Below are positions 18,405-27,931 of a stretch of DNA of 64,000 nucleotides, in pieces. How positions within the stretch are numbered: the stretch's first letter is position 1; each line of letters starts with the position of its first letter. Below the pieces are notes generated by a model that saw nothing but the letters and a program-made list of their open reading frames with translations, was not told the origin of the DNA and did not search any database. This stretch comes from Numidum massiliense (GTDB taxonomy: Bacteria; Bacillota; Bacilli; Thermoactinomycetales; Novibacillaceae): the NCBI RefSeq assembly GCF_001375555.1, contig NZ_CTDZ01000009.1, positions 1,915,758-1,979,757 of the forward strand. Reading direction: 5' to 3'. The translations under genes were made by a program, and so were the position numbers.

Positions 18405-18433
18405 ATTATAAGGATACCTTTCCGATTCGTCAA
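18405..18433 (-). promoter_or_regulatory. Sigma-A promoter of metY
   Basis: TTGACG (18433-18428) and a perfect TATAAT (18410-18405) with a 17-base spacer, about 40 bases before the S-box aptamer. Confidence 0.85.
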
Positions 18434-18490
18434 CTGTATTTTGTTTTTTGATTAGTACCCACTACCAGCGGTCGTAGCCGTTGAATCTCA

Positions 18491-19228
18491 CTAATTGACT
18501 GTCAGTTGATCACGGATATTTTCTAACGTTTTTGCCCCGATTCCGCTCACGCGCGTCAAGTCGTCCACCGATTTGAACGGCCCGTTCGTCTCTCGGTCTT
18601 TCACGATGGCTGCAGCCTTCGCGGGGCCGATGCCGGTAATCGTCTGTAGCTCTGCTTCGGTCGCGCGATTAATGTTCACTTTACTTGTTGCCGTCGCACC
18701 TTGTCCCGGTGCTTTGCCCTTGCCATCGTTCCCGCCTTGCCCTACCGCCCCGTCTAAGTAACCACCCGCCGGCGTCGATTCTTCCTCCCCTTTCCTCGGG
18801 ACGTAGACAGCCATCCCGTCTACCAAAAAATCAGCTAAATTGAGTCGTTCCATGTCGGCTTCCTCCGTCGCCCCGCCCGCCGCCTTTAGCGCATCGTGAA
18901 TGCGCTGTTCCGACGACAACCGATAGATGCCCGGTTTTTTTACCGCACCTTTCACGTCGATGACGACCTCCGACTGCCCCGACTCGGCTTCGCCTTTTGC
19001 CTCCCCCACCGCTCCATGCGCCGCCTCGCGACCGTTACTGTCGGGTCCTGTAACTAACCCTTGCTGTTGCAGTTGCTCTGCAGTAGCCGACAGTGGAGAT
19101 CCTTTATCTTCTCCTGTCCCTGCGCCTGCAAATAAGGTGTAGTAACCGACGGTACTAACGAGTAGTCCGGCACTCACCGCCAGTGCGATCAGCAGCTTTT
19201 TCTCACGACTTGTCCACATGTCGAACAT
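18491..19228 (-). CDS. comEA: Competence DNA-binding protein ComEA
   Basis: Membrane-anchored receptor for double-stranded DNA in natural transformation. The ATG at 19228 follows GAGAGGG with good spacing; the open frame extends 25 codons further without a better signal. The 245-residue product has an N-terminal transmembrane segment, an SLBB domain (VIDVKGAVKKPGIYRL near residue 88 to VYVPRKG), a Gly-rich linker, and a C-terminal pair of helix-hairpin-helix motifs (VNINRATEAELQTITGIGPA and VDDLTRVSGIGAKTLENI) that bind DNA. comER is divergent, as in Bacillus. comEB and comEC are not beside it here. Confidence 0.92.
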   Translation of the reverse strand: MFDMWTSREKKLLIALAVSAGLLVSTVGYYTLFAGAGTGEDKGSPLSATAEQLQQQGLVTGPDSNGREAAHGAVGEAKGEAESGQSEVVIDVKGAVKKPGIYRLSSEQRIHDALKAAGGATEEADMERLNLADFLVDGMAVYVPRKGEEESTPAGGYLDGAVGQGGNDGKGKAPGQGATATSKVNINRATEAELQTITGIGPAKAAAIVKDRETNGPFKSVDDLTRVSGIGAKTLENIRDQLTVN

Positions 19229-19432
19229 CGCCAACCCTCTCCCCTCTGTCCCTCCCCTTTCTCCTACCTTCTTCTCTCTTTCGCACGCTTGAATGTCGTA
19301 CAATTGTCGCTACCTCTATTGTGTCAGAAAAGAGCGACGACAGCAAGCGCGTTTCTATACTGTGGTGGGTGGTAGGAAGTATAGACGCGTCATAAGCTAA
19401 CACTAGCAACTCATTCACTTGGGGGGATTCGT

Positions 19433-20260
19433 TTGACAACGGTAGGATTTATCGGGGTTGGCAGCATGGGGAAACTGTTAGTAGAAGCGTTACTTAAAGC
19501 GGGTGCGTTAGAGCCATCTGACGTCGTTGTCAGCAACCGTACCGTGCGCAAAGCGGAACGGTTTGCCGAACATTATCCCGGCATGCGCGTCGCGCCAAAC
19601 AACGTCGACCTCGCCAAAGAATGCGATGTGATCGTACTTTGTGTGAAACCGCTCGAATACGGTTCTGTGCTTGCAGAACTTAAGCCGTACGTAGCGGATA
19701 ACCAACTCGTCATTTCGATTACGAGCCCAGTACTATTAAGCGACATCGAGCAAAAAATAAGCGCAAAAGTCGTAAAAGTGATCCCGAGTGTGACGAATTT
19801 TGCCCTTACTGGCACATCGCTCGTCATGTACGGCAGTCGCCTCGAACCACGGGAACGCCAAAACGTATCGCGCCTATTCGGTTACATTAGCCGTCCGGTC
19901 GAAATCGACGAACGCGATGTGCGCGTTGCCTCCGACTTAGCCAGCTGTGCCCCGGCGTTTCTCAGTTTTCTCATGCAGCGACTCGTCGAAGAGGCGACTG
20001 CAGTAGCCGGCATATCTACGGAAACGGCAGCGCTAATTGTCGGTGAGATGATTCGCGGCGTCGGTCAACTCGTGACAGATGGTGGTTTCACCCTCACGTC
20101 TCTCCAAGAGCGGGTCGCTGTCCCCGGTGGGGTGACGCGCGAAGGGATTGACTTACTCGAACGGGAGGTTGGAACTGTTTTTGCCCAGCTGTTACAACTG
20201 ACACAGCAAAAACACGCACATGACATTAGCGCCGTGAAACAGGTGCTAGCTGACGTATGA
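19433..20260 (+). CDS. comER: ComER, pyrroline-5-carboxylate reductase-like protein
   Basis: 275 residues of the P5C reductase fold: GFIGVGSMGKLLVEALLKAG at the N terminus is the NADP-binding motif, followed by DVIVLCVKPLEY and the C-terminal dimer domain with TLTSLQERVAVPGGVTREGI. In Bacillus the gene divergent from comEA encodes this paralogue, called ComER, which is linked to sporulation and biofilm control and is not the main proline biosynthetic enzyme. Genuine ProC activity cannot be excluded. The start is TTG at 19433, with a GGGGGG ribosome-binding site eight bases upstream. Confidence 0.85.
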   Translation: MTTVGFIGVGSMGKLLVEALLKAGALEPSDVVVSNRTVRKAERFAEHYPGMRVAPNNVDLAKECDVIVLCVKPLEYGSVLAELKPYVADNQLVISITSPVLLSDIEQKISAKVVKVIPSVTNFALTGTSLVMYGSRLEPRERQNVSRLFGYISRPVEIDERDVRVASDLASCAPAFLSFLMQRLVEEATAVAGISTETAALIVGEMIRGVGQLVTDGGFTLTSLQERVAVPGGVTREGIDLLEREVGTVFAQLLQLTQQKHAHDISAVKQVLADV

Positions 20261-20286
20261 ATAGCTGATCGTATGGATAACGACGT

Positions 20287-20330
20287 AAAAAACCTTACCA
20301 CAGCCGATGAACGGTGCGGTAAGGTTTTCC
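20287..20330. terminator. Bidirectional terminator between comER and leuS
   Basis: AAAACCTTACC pairs with GGTAAGGTTTT between convergent genes. A/T runs flank both sides. Confidence 0.85.
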
Positions 20331-20360
20331 ATTACACATTAAGTAAGCGGGGATCGGCCT

Positions 20361-22940
20361 CTACTTGGCGACGATGTTCACCAGTTTTTTCGGCACGACG
20401 ATCACTTTGCGCACCGTTTTACCTGCGAGCTGTTCCTTTATTTTTGCTTCGGCCAGCGCCATCTCTTCCACTTCTTGGCGCTCGGCCGCCGCAGGTATGA
20501 CGAGTTTGCCGCGTACTTTTCCGTTAATTTGTACCGCGATCTCCACCTCGTCTACCGCGAGCGCCGCTTCGTCGTACGCGGGCCAATTTTGCTCGTGTAC
20601 GCTGTCTGTATGACCGATCACTTGCCACAGCTCCTCGGCGATGTGGGGCGTAAACGGCGCTAACAACATGACGACGTGTTTGACTGCTTCGCGCAGTGTG
20701 CCCCGGTCTGCCGTTTCCGGATAGCTGTTGATCGCGTTGACGAGCTCCATGACGGCACTAATCGCCGTATTGAAATGGTACCGTTCGCCGACGTCTTCCG
20801 TCACTTTTTTAACCGTGTAGTGCATCGTCCGGTGCAGCGCCTTGCTGTCCGGGCACGCATTCGCACGCACTGCTGCCTGCTCCGTACCGAACAAATCGCG
20901 GTTGCGGTACACCATGCGCCAGACGCGATTTAAGAAGCGGTATGCCCCTTCGACACCCGCGTCGTTCCACTCTAAGTCGCGCTCCGGCGGCGCAGCGAAC
21001 AAAATAAACAACCGCCCCGTGTCTGCCCCGTATTTTTCCACGATTTCGTTCGGACTGACGACGTTCCCTTTCGACTTGGACATTTTTGCGCCGTCTTTGA
21101 GCACCATGCCTTGTGTCAACAAGCTTTGGAACGGCTCTTCTACCGACACCATTCCGGCATCGTACAGCACTTTTGTAAAAAAGCGCGAGTACAACATGTG
21201 CAAAATGGCGTGTTCCACCCCGCCGATGTACTCGTCGACCGCCATCCATTGGTCCGCCTTCTCTTTGGCAAAAGGCAGCTCCGTGTTATGTGGGTCAGCG
21301 AAGCGCAAAAAGTACCACGACGAGTCGATAAACGTATCCATCGTATCGGTCTCGCGCCGCGCCTTACCGCCACACTGTGGACACGTCGTCTGTGCATAGG
21401 TCGGGGACGTCGTCAGCGGGTTGCTATGGCCGTCGAACTGCACGTCTTCTGGCAACAGTACCGGCAATTGTTCTTTCGGCACGGGTACGACGCCACACGA
21501 GTCACAGTAAACGATCGGAATCGGTGCGCCCCAGTAGCGCTGCCGCGACACGAGCCAGTCGCGCAAGCGGTAACTGATCGTCTGTTTCCCTTTTCCTTCC
21601 GCTACTAATGTAGCACTAATTTTTTCCATCGCGTCACGGTTTGGCAACCCGTTGAAATCGCCCGAGTTGACGAGTACGCCGTCTTCAACGAACGCCTCAG
21701 TGAGCGGTTCAGGAAGCGGCTCAATCGTACGCTCGATCACCTTTTTCACCGGCAGTCCGTACGTTGTCGCAAAGGCAAAGTCCCGTTCGTCGTGTGCAGG
21801 AACGCCCATCACTGCACCAGTCCCGTAATCCATTAGTACGTAGTTGGCCACCCATACCGGAATGCGTTCACCAGTTAGCGGGTGGACGGCGTATGAGCCA
21901 GTGAAGTAGCCAATTTTTTCTGCCTCGGCAGACGTGCGGTCAATTTCCGACTTCGTGCGCAACTCGGCGATGAAGTCGCGAATTTTTTGTTCGTTCTGTT
22001 TACCGCGGATGAGCCGCTCGACGAGCGGGTGTTCCGGGGCAACGACCATGTAAGTGACGCCGAACAGTGTGTCGGGACGGGTCGTAAACACCGACACCGT
22101 CGGCACGTCGCCCGCATCGCTTGTGGAGGCAGACGCATCAACGGCGTCTACTACGTTTGCTCCTTCGCCAACGTCTGCCCCTGCTACCTTAGCCACTTCC
22201 GCATCTGATCCTTTCGTCCCCGCCAAATCGGGCAACGTAAACGTCACTTCGGTTCCGTAGCTGCGGCCGATCCAGTTGCGCTGCATCAGCTTCACTTTTT
22301 CTGGCCAGCCGTCGAGCCGGTCGAGGTCGTCGAGCAAGCGGTCGGCGTATTCTGTAATGCGGAAAAACCACTGCTCCAACTCTTTTTTCTCCACGACCGA
22401 TTCACAGCGCCAGCAGAGTCCGTCTTCGACTTGCTCGTTCGCCAGCACCGTATGACAGCTAGGGCACCAGTTGACCGCCGCTTTTTTGCGATACGCCAAG
22501 CCGCGCTCGTAAAAGAGCAAAAACAGCCATTGCGTAAATTTATAGTAGTCTGGCTCACACGTCGTTATTTCGCGGGCCCAATCGTAGCTGACTCCCAATT
22601 GCTTTTGCTGCGCACGCATTTGCGCAATATTGTCCAACGTCCACTTCGCCGGTTGCGCCTTATTTTGAATGGCCGCGTTCTCCGCTGGCATTCCGAAAGC
22701 GTCCCACCCCATCGGATGTAGTACTCGGTAGCCGTTCATCCGCTTGAAGCGGGCGACGACATCGCCGATCGAATAGACGCGCATGTGTCCCATGTGCAGT
22801 TTTCCCGACGGATACGGGAACTGCTCCAACGCGTAAAATTTCGGACGGTCACTCGCCTCGCGCGTCCGATCGACCCCTTTTTCTTCCCAAAACGCCTGCC
22901 ATTTGTGTTCAATTGCTTTCGGGTTGTATTGTTCGTTCAT
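20361..22940 (-). CDS. leuS: Leucyl-tRNA synthetase
   Basis: Charges tRNA-Leu. Class I signatures are present: the HIGH-type motif HMGH in [13 protein letters not shown] and KMSKS in [15 protein letters not shown] zinc-finger-like pair is seen in WCPSCHTV and CWRCES. The editing domain starts at [14 protein letters not shown]. At 859 residues it is about 50 longer than Bacillus LeuRS; the excess lies mainly in a low-complexity insert (Ala, Asp, Val, Ser; DNA 22095-22235) just before the editing domain. The start ATG follows AGGAGGAAG. A T-box leader and strong promoter lie upstream. Confidence 0.97.
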   Translation of the reverse strand: MNEQYNPKAIEHKWQAFWEEKGVDRTREASDRPKFYALEQFPYPSGKLHMGHMRVYSIGDVVARFKRMNGYRVLHPMGWDAFGMPAENAAIQNKAQPAKWTLDNIAQMRAQQKQLGVSYDWAREITTCEPDYYKFTQWLFLLFYERGLAYRKKAAVNWCPSCHTVLANEQVEDGLCWRCESVVEKKELEQWFFRITEYADRLLDDLDRLDGWPEKVKLMQRNWIGRSYGTEVTFTLPDLAGTKGSDAEVAKVAGADVGEGANVVDAVDASASTSDAGDVPTVSVFTTRPDTLFGVTYMVVAPEHPLVERLIRGKQNEQKIRDFIAELRTKSEIDRTSAEAEKIGYFTGSYAVHPLTGERIPVWVANYVLMDYGTGAVMGVPAHDERDFAFATTYGLPVKKVIERTIEPLPEPLTEAFVEDGVLVNSGDFNGLPNRDAMEKISATLVAEGKGKQTISYRLRDWLVSRQRYWGAPIPIVYCDSCGVVPVPKEQLPVLLPEDVQFDGHSNPLTTSPTYAQTTCPQCGGKARRETDTMDTFIDSSWYFLRFADPHNTELPFAKEKADQWMAVDEYIGGVEHAILHMLYSRFFTKVLYDAGMVSVEEPFQSLLTQGMVLKDGAKMSKSKGNVVSPNEIVEKYGADTGRLFILFAAPPERDLEWNDAGVEGAYRFLNRVWRMVYRNRDLFGTEQAAVRANACPDSKALHRTMHYTVKKVTEDVGERYHFNTAISAVMELVNAINSYPETADRGTLREAVKHVVMLLAPFTPHIAEELWQVIGHTDSVHEQNWPAYDEAALAVDEVEIAVQINGKVRGKLVIPAAAERQEVEEMALAEAKIKEQLAGKTVRKVIVVPKKLVNIVAK
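22095..22235. repeat. Low-complexity insert at the LeuRS editing-domain boundary
   Basis: Encodes about 40-45 residues of the type [15 protein letters not shown] between FTLPDLAG and VFTTRPDT. In other bacterial LeuRS these are separated by only a few residues. The DNA is made of degenerate short repeats. Confidence 0.7.
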
Positions 22941-22997
22941 TCCATCTTCCTCCTTAAACGACGCTTGGCACCAAACGCCACTACACCACCTGTAAAT

Positions 22998-23048
22998 ATA
23001 AAAAAACCCCCCGTCCCATAGTGAACCACACTAGGGACGGGAGGTTCC
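22998..23048 (-). terminator. T-box-controlled terminator of leuS
   Basis: On the minus strand CCTCCCGTCCCTAGTG pairs with CACTATGGGACGGGGGG, followed by seven T. It begins just after the T-box sequence, as expected for the terminator/antiterminator switch. Confidence 0.9.
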
Positions 23049-23270
23049 TAACGTCTCCCGCGGTACCACCCTACTTAGTACCTGTAAACGACAAATACTC
23101 ACTTCCGATCCGTTAACGAGGATTACTCGGCAGAAAGGTGCCATCCCTTTCCGCAACTTTCAAGGCGAGTTCGACTGCTCGTTCCATCGGCTCGCAGCAT
23201 CCGCCGACTTTCTGCAGGAACGTGTACACTCTACTACTCCTCGACTGCGCTATTACGGCTATCCGATTAT
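22998..23270 (-). ncRNA. T-box leader (leucine) of leuS
   Basis: The T-box sequence GGGTGGTACCGCGG is present on the minus strand around 23057-23072, followed by the terminator. Upstream is a Stem I-like region with GTTCC/GGAAC pairing. On its 3' side the sequence CGAACTCGCC offers CTC (plus-strand 23167-23169) as the Leu specifier codon. Uncharged tRNA-Leu should promote read-through. The specifier assignment is by position and not by a computed fold. Confidence 0.93.
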
Positions 23271-23278
23271 TACTACCG

Positions 23279-23308
23279 ATTATATGCAATGTCGCCAAGC
23301 AATGTCAA
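23279..23308 (-). promoter_or_regulatory. Sigma-A promoter of leuS
   Basis: TTGACA (23308-23303) and TATAAT (23284-23279) match both consensus boxes with an 18-base spacer. Confidence 0.88.
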
Positions 23309-23439
23309 CTACATCTGTAGTATTTCCAACGGATGTAAACGCAATACCACCGTTTTTTTTCACAGTTGCGGCGAGAGAAGTGTGGTATGTTTAAAGAAGT
23401 GTCAGCCGTATCGTTGAGTTGAAAGGAGGAGCAGTCACT

Positions 23440-24486
23440 ATGGCCAAAGTAAAAAGTAAAAAAGAAGAGAAGAAAATCGTCACGTTGATTCGCATGATCA
23501 ACTTAATCCAACAATCCCCCGGCATTCGTCCAAAAGAGCTCGCCGAACGGCTCGACATTAACGAACGCCAAGTGTACCGTTACAAAAGCGACTTAGAAGC
23601 AGCCAACATACCGATCAAAAGTGACGGCTACGGCAAAGGCTATACATATACGAGCAACTTCGCCATGTTTCCGCTCGATCTCACCGAAAAAGAACTCGTC
23701 GCTTTTACCGTCTTTCCAATGGCGATCCAACAGTTAGGAGACCAAGTGCCAAAAGATTGGTTGCTCGCCTATGAAAAAATCGCCGCGGCGATTACGAAGG
23801 GGAAAGAGACGACAAGGGAAGCGTGGCACAAACTGAGTGAGCACATTTTGCTCGGGACGACGGTGCAACCGCCGACGGAAGAAGACACTTCAGAGGAAAT
23901 TCACGACGAGTCGGGTACATACGGCATTTCCGAAAAAACGTCTAACAATTTAGCTGACCTATTAATCGCCATCGGCGAGCAGCGCACGATTGAAATCGTC
24001 TACCATACGTACAGCCGCAACACGATCAACCGGCGGAAAGTCGACCCGTACTTCATCATTCCACGCAACAACCGCCTGTACGTCATCGGGTACTGTCACT
24101 TAAAGGACGCCGTGCGCACGTTTCGATTCAACCGCTTCCGCGAAATGAAGTTGACGGAGGAAACGTTCGATCGCGGAAATTTTGACTTGCACAAGTACTT
24201 GGCAAACGTGTGGGTGATTGACAAACAAGACGACAACGTCCGCTTCGTCGTCTGGTTCAGTCCAAAAATCGCCCGTTACGTGCTCGAGGCAGAAGTATCG
24301 GTGAAGCCGAAAATTACGATTGACGAAGATGACGATAGCGTGCTGATGGAAGTGACCGTCTCGAGCGGCGATGAATTTTTGCGTTGGTTGTTACAATTCG
24401 GCCCCGAAGCAGAAATTATCGAACCTCCGTCCTACCGCGAAAAAATGCGCCACTACGCGCAAAAGTGGCAACAAATGTACAGCTGA
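23440..24486 (+). CDS. WYL-domain transcriptional regulator
   Basis: 348 residues. An N-terminal winged helix-turn-helix of the HTH_11 type (RMINLIQQSPGIRPKELAER then INERQVYRYKSDLEAANI) is followed by a WYL-family sensory domain (IEIVYHTYSRNTINRRKVDPY, then PRNNRLYVIGYCHLKDAVR, with RFNRFREMKL) and a C-terminal WCX-like extension. Such proteins often sense nucleotides or DNA-damage-related ligands, but the target here is unknown. The start chosen is the ATG at 23440, with AAAGGAGG ten bases upstream; the open frame begins at a TTG inside the ribosome-binding site. It is divergent from leuS. Confidence 0.87.
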   Translation: MAKVKSKKEEKKIVTLIRMINLIQQSPGIRPKELAERLDINERQVYRYKSDLEAANIPIKSDGYGKGYTYTSNFAMFPLDLTEKELVAFTVFPMAIQQLGDQVPKDWLLAYEKIAAAITKGKETTREAWHKLSEHILLGTTVQPPTEEDTSEEIHDESGTYGISEKTSNNLADLLIAIGEQRTIEIVYHTYSRNTINRRKVDPYFIIPRNNRLYVIGYCHLKDAVRTFRFNRFREMKLTEETFDRGNFDLHKYLANVWVIDKQDDNVRFVVWFSPKIARYVLEAEVSVKPKITIDEDDDSVLMEVTVSSGDEFLRWLLQFGPEAEIIEPPSYREKMRHYAQKWQQMYS

Positions 24487-24532
24487 TACTGGGCCCTTAA
24501 TACGCAGACCGTGAATGATGGCGGTCATACAT

Positions 24533-24563
24533 GCGGCACACCCTTCAGCGCAAGGTGTGCCGC
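24533..24563. terminator. Strong hairpin between convergent genes
   Basis: GCGGCACACC pairs perfectly with GGTGTGCCGC around an 11-base loop between the WYL regulator and the S9 peptidase gene. No T run follows on either strand, so termination is uncertain. Confidence 0.45.
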
Positions 24564-24606
24564 TTACGTTGAAAGCCTAGCAGTTAGATCGGTGCAAGCC
24601 TAGTTT

Positions 24607-26799
24607 TTATTGTATGTCTGATCCACGACCGACACCTTGGGCTTGTACGACAGCATCCTTTTCTTTACCAGAAGCATTTTCACTCAAATATTGAGTAAAC
24701 CAGTCGGCAATGTAGTTCAAGCGGGCGACGCGCAAGGACGGCTCGCCGCTGCGCGACAGTTCGTGATTCGCCTCCGGAAAGCGAACGAACTTCACTGGTT
24801 TACGCTGCAGCTTCAAGGCGACGAACAGCTGCTCTGCCTGTTCAATCGGACAGCGGTAATCTTTTTCCCCGTGTAAAATGAGGAGCGGTGTCTGTACGTT
24901 TTTCGCCAACCGCAGCGGGGAATGGTGCCACATTTTTTCCGGATCAGCAAAAAAGTCGGCTTTCAACTCCCACTCGGAAAAGTAGTAGCCGATATCGCTC
25001 GTTCCGAAAAAGCTGAGCCAATTGCTTATGCTGCGCTGCGTCACTGCCGCTTTAAAGCGATCGGTGTGCCCGACGATCCAGTTCGTCATAAATCCGCCGT
25101 AACTGCCACCCGTTACGCCCAACCGATCCGCATCGATAAAATCGTATGTCGCGAGGGCGAAATCGACGGCCGCCATTAAGTCCGTGTAATCGCCACCGCC
25201 GTAATCGCCACGGCAGGCGTCGACAAACGCTTGCCCGTACCCTTCACTGCCGCGCGGGTTTACGTAAAGAACAGCAAATCCTTTCGCCGCCAGCAGCTGA
25301 AATTCGTGGAAAAACGAATGGGCATACATCGCGTGCGGTCCACCGTGAATTTCAAGAATGAGCGGATATTTTTTTCCTTGTTCAAAGCCGACTGGCTTTA
25401 TGAGCCAACCGTGAATCTGCTTCCCGTCTTCCGCTTTATACGAAAGTGGCTCCGGCTGTGAAAGAGTAATATTTTCCAGTAAGGGCGCATTTGCTGCCGT
25501 TAAACGGCGCACTCTCGGCAGCGGGCGATTGAACGCGTCACTCGCAACCTCTTGGCGATTGTGGTCGTCACTCTCTTGATGGCCGTGCCCGTCGCTAGAC
25601 ACGCAAGAAGAAATGTCCAAATAATACAGATCTCCCGGCGTCTGCCAGTCGCTCACCGCGACGACCGCAGCGGTACGCGTATTGTCCATCGCCAAACCGT
25701 ACACGTGGCGCTCCCCGCCGTAAACGAGGCGAACGTCCCCATCCACATGGACGAAGTATACGCCGGTGTTCCCGCAATCACTCGCCAAAATGTAAACGCC
25801 GTCCCCAGTAGGTGACCATAAAGCGCCTGCAAATGGGTGCCCGGAACGTAGATCGCTAATTGCCACGTCTGCCGTTACGACATCCCAATCCATCGTCAGG
25901 CACGTCTTTTCCTTAGTCGCCAGATCGAGCAGCCACACCCTCTGTAAGGTCGCGCTTCTGTATTCGAGTTGGTGGCCAAAACAAGCGAGGCGCTTACCGT
26001 CCGGCGCCCACGACGGGCTGTGGAACACGCCACTGCCGTCCGTAAGTTGCGTCAGCTTGTCGTCGGCTAACGAGTAAATAAACACGTCGGAAACGAACGT
26101 CTGATCCGGATCGTCACTGCAGTTGGCACAACAGGCGATCGCCTTTCCATCCGGTGACCAACTTCCCCCACTGTAGTGAAAGGCGCCTTCCGTCAGCTGT
26201 CGCAAACCCTTTCCGTCAACGTTAATGACGGCTAACTGCTCGTATTTTTCATCAAGAAAACCTTTTCCGTCCGCTTTGTATCTCAACCGTTCAATGACGA
26301 GAGGTTGCAATTTTTTCTTGCTGTCCACCTGATTATTTGTCGCATCGTCTGTCGTAGTTCCTACCGCCGCCTCCTCTACTTCACAGTCGGTCACTCGCTC
26401 TTCTGGACCGAGCGAGGTTGTAAATAAGAGCGATTGCCCATCCGGCGACCAGACAGGATTGCCTACCCCATTTTTACAAAACGTCAACTGGCGCGCCTCT
26501 CCGCCGTTCGCCGCCAGCAACCAAATTTGCTGTTGCCCCGAACGGTCTGATAGAAAGGCGAGCGTTTCGCCATCGGGTGACCATTTCGGCGACGTATCGT
26601 GCCCTTTGCCAAACGTCCACTGCACCGGCTCGCCGTCTGGCACTTGTTGGACAAAAAGGTGCGAGCGATAACGCCGTTCGTTGTCGATCATTTTTTGCAC
26701 ATAGGCAACTTTTGTACCGTCGGACGAAAGATCCGATTCGCCGACGAACGACAATTCGTACAAGTCTTCCGCGGTCATACCGCGCTTACTATAAGACAA
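24607..26799 (-). CDS. S9 family peptidase (acylaminoacyl/prolyl oligopeptidase type)
   Basis: 730 residues. An N-terminal TolB-like beta-propeller (repeats of SPDGxxxxF such as WSPDGETLAFLSDRSG) caps a C-terminal alpha/beta-hydrolase. The catalytic triad is Ser in GGSYGGF (near residue 568), Asp in HGEKDYRCP (near 646) and His in EANHELSR (near 676). No signal peptide is seen, so a cytoplasmic oligopeptidase is expected. The start chosen is TTG at 26799, eight bases after AAGGAG; the frame begins at a GTG overlapping that site. Two low-complexity inserts (DNA 26305-26385 and 25515-25610) lie in propeller loops. Confidence 0.9.
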   Translation of the reverse strand: MSYSKRGMTAEDLYELSFVGESDLSSDGTKVAYVQKMIDNERRYRSHLFVQQVPDGEPVQWTFGKGHDTSPKWSPDGETLAFLSDRSGQQQIWLLAANGGEARQLTFCKNGVGNPVWSPDGQSLLFTTSLGPEERVTDCEVEEAAVGTTTDDATNNQVDSKKKLQPLVIERLRYKADGKGFLDEKYEQLAVINVDGKGLRQLTEGAFHYSGGSWSPDGKAIACCANCSDDPDQTFVSDVFIYSLADDKLTQLTDGSGVFHSPSWAPDGKRLACFGHQLEYRSATLQRVWLLDLATKEKTCLTMDWDVVTADVAISDLRSGHPFAGALWSPTGDGVYILASDCGNTGVYFVHVDGDVRLVYGGERHVYGLAMDNTRTAAVVAVSDWQTPGDLYYLDISSCVSSDGHGHQESDDHNRQEVASDAFNRPLPRVRRLTAANAPLLENITLSQPEPLSYKAEDGKQIHGWLIKPVGFEQGKKYPLILEIHGGPHAMYAHSFFHEFQLLAAKGFAVLYVNPRGSEGYGQAFVDACRGDYGGGDYTDLMAAVDFALATYDFIDADRLGVTGGSYGGFMTNWIVGHTDRFKAAVTQRSISNWLSFFGTSDIGYYFSEWELKADFFADPEKMWHHSPLRLAKNVQTPLLILHGEKDYRCPIEQAEQLFVALKLQRKPVKFVRFPEANHELSRSGEPSLRVARLNYIADWFTQYLSENASGKEKDAVVQAQGVGRGSDIQ

Positions 26800-27006
26800 A
26801 ACAAGCACTCCTTTTTTAATAGATTACACACATTTACTCTTAGTAACGTTAATCCGTAGCTGTTCTCCTTCAAAATTTGCGTCAAATTTAAAGTCGGGTC
26901 GCATGAGAATGACTAGGCTCTATTTTATATTTTATCAATGCGAACGGTCGTTGTCTCGAGAGACACAATAAACGGCGCCATCAGCAGGTGGTGGGCGAAT
27001 TATTTT

Positions 27007-27058
27007 TCTCGCTGATATAAAAAAACGAGGCAAACAGCGTATTTTCCCGCTACACCGT
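27007..27058 (-). terminator. Possible terminator of the CoA-metabolism operon
   Basis: On the minus strand GTAGCG and CGCTGT can pair around an 8-base loop, with further partial pairing GG/CC, then CTCGTTTTTTTAT. The stem is short. The rest of 26800-27072 is AT-rich with no recognisable feature. Confidence 0.35.
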
Positions 27059-27072
27059 TTACCCCTTAAAAA

Positions 27073-27117
27073 CTACTTTCCTTTAAACTACTTCCCTTTA
27101 AACTACTTCCCTTTAAA
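27073..27117. repeat. Triple 15-bp tandem repeat spanning a stop codon
   Basis: Three tandem copies of CTACTTCCCTTTAAA (27073-27087 with one mismatch, 27088-27102, 27103-27117). On the minus strand each unit reads Phe-Lys-Gly-Lys-stop; the first read copy is the natural end of the crotonase gene. Confidence 0.95.
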
Positions 27118-27879
27118 CTGCGGTTGGCGTTTTTCAAGAAACGCCAGTGTGCCCTCCTGTTTATCTTCCGATCCCATTAAAATCGTTTGCGACAGTTTTT
27201 CTAAGTAGAGTGCTGTTTCCATGTCAAGATCTGTACCGCGGTTGACGGCTGTCTTGGCCAAACGTACGGCAAGCGGTGCCTTCGCGCTAATCTTACGCGC
27301 AAATTCAGCAGCGACCTCGCGTAGTTGCTCTAGCGGTACGGCGCGGCTGACGAGGCCGACCGCCACCGCTTCTTCCGCAGTGACGATCGCCCCGGTCAGT
27401 ATCATCTCCATCGCGCGTCCTTTGCCGACGATGCGCGCTAGCCGCTGTGTCCCACCTGCTCCTGGCATGATCCCTAAGTTTAATTCCGGCAAACCTAGTT
27501 TTGCGTGCGATGCAGCGACGCGGATGTCGCAAGCGAGAGCCAACTCCAAGCCGCCACCGAACGCATAGCCGTTAATAGCTGCAATTGTCGCTTTGTCGTA
27601 CGCTTCAATGTAGCGGTACGTCGCGGTCATGTTCGGCGCGAGCGCTTCAAGCATCGTCCGTTCGTTAAGCTGGGCGATGTCGGCACCGGCAGCGAATGAC
27701 TTCTCACCCGCGCCAGTAAATATGACCACCCGCACCTGATCGTCCGTGCGCCACACGTCGAGCGCCTGTTCAATTTCCTGCAACGTCTGTAAATCGAGTG
27801 CGTTGCGTACGTCGGGTCGGTTAATCGTAATCGTGCCAACACCGTCCGCTACTTCCGTCACAATGTGTGAAAAATCCAT
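27103..27879 (-). CDS. Enoyl-CoA hydratase (crotonase family)
   Basis: 258 residues, the standard length for short-chain enoyl-CoA hydratase, which hydrates crotonyl-CoA-type substrates to 3-hydroxyacyl-CoA. FAAGADIAQL forms part of the CoA oxyanion hole, GGGLELALACD carries the first catalytic Glu, and LPELNLGIMPGAGGTQRL the second. Both Glu are present, so hydratase activity is likely. It is the last gene of the scoA operon. Its GGGAGG site lies in a 23-bp duplication shared with the upstream gene's stop. Hydratase, hbd, acyl-CoA dehydrogenase and thiolase together make a complete beta-oxidation set for C4-type acids. Confidence 0.9.
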   Translation of the reverse strand: MDFSHIVTEVADGVGTITINRPDVRNALDLQTLQEIEQALDVWRTDDQVRVVIFTGAGEKSFAAGADIAQLNERTMLEALAPNMTATYRYIEAYDKATIAAINGYAFGGGLELALACDIRVAASHAKLGLPELNLGIMPGAGGTQRLARIVGKGRAMEMILTGAIVTAEEAVAVGLVSRAVPLEQLREVAAEFARKISAKAPLAVRLAKTAVNRGTDLDMETALYLEKLSQTILMGSEDKQEGTLAFLEKRQPQFKGK

Positions 27880-27885
27880 CGTTAC

Positions 27886-27931
27886 CTCCCACTATTAATT
27901 AGGTTTATCTCCCACTATTAATTAGGTTTTT
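27886..27931. repeat. 23-bp direct duplication at a gene junction
   Basis: CTCCCACTATTAATTAGGTT plus three bases occurs at 27886-27908 and again at 27909-27931. One copy holds the crotonase ribosome-binding site, the other the stop of the hydroxyacid dehydrogenase. Confidence 0.93.

Noticed and set aside
20809-21608. Long antisense frames opposite leuS
   Set aside because: They are shadows in GC-rich coding DNA; the leuS frame is intact and conserved throughout.
23113-23298. 61-codon minus-strand frame downstream of the leuS promoter
   Set aside because: It lies entirely within the T-box leader RNA.
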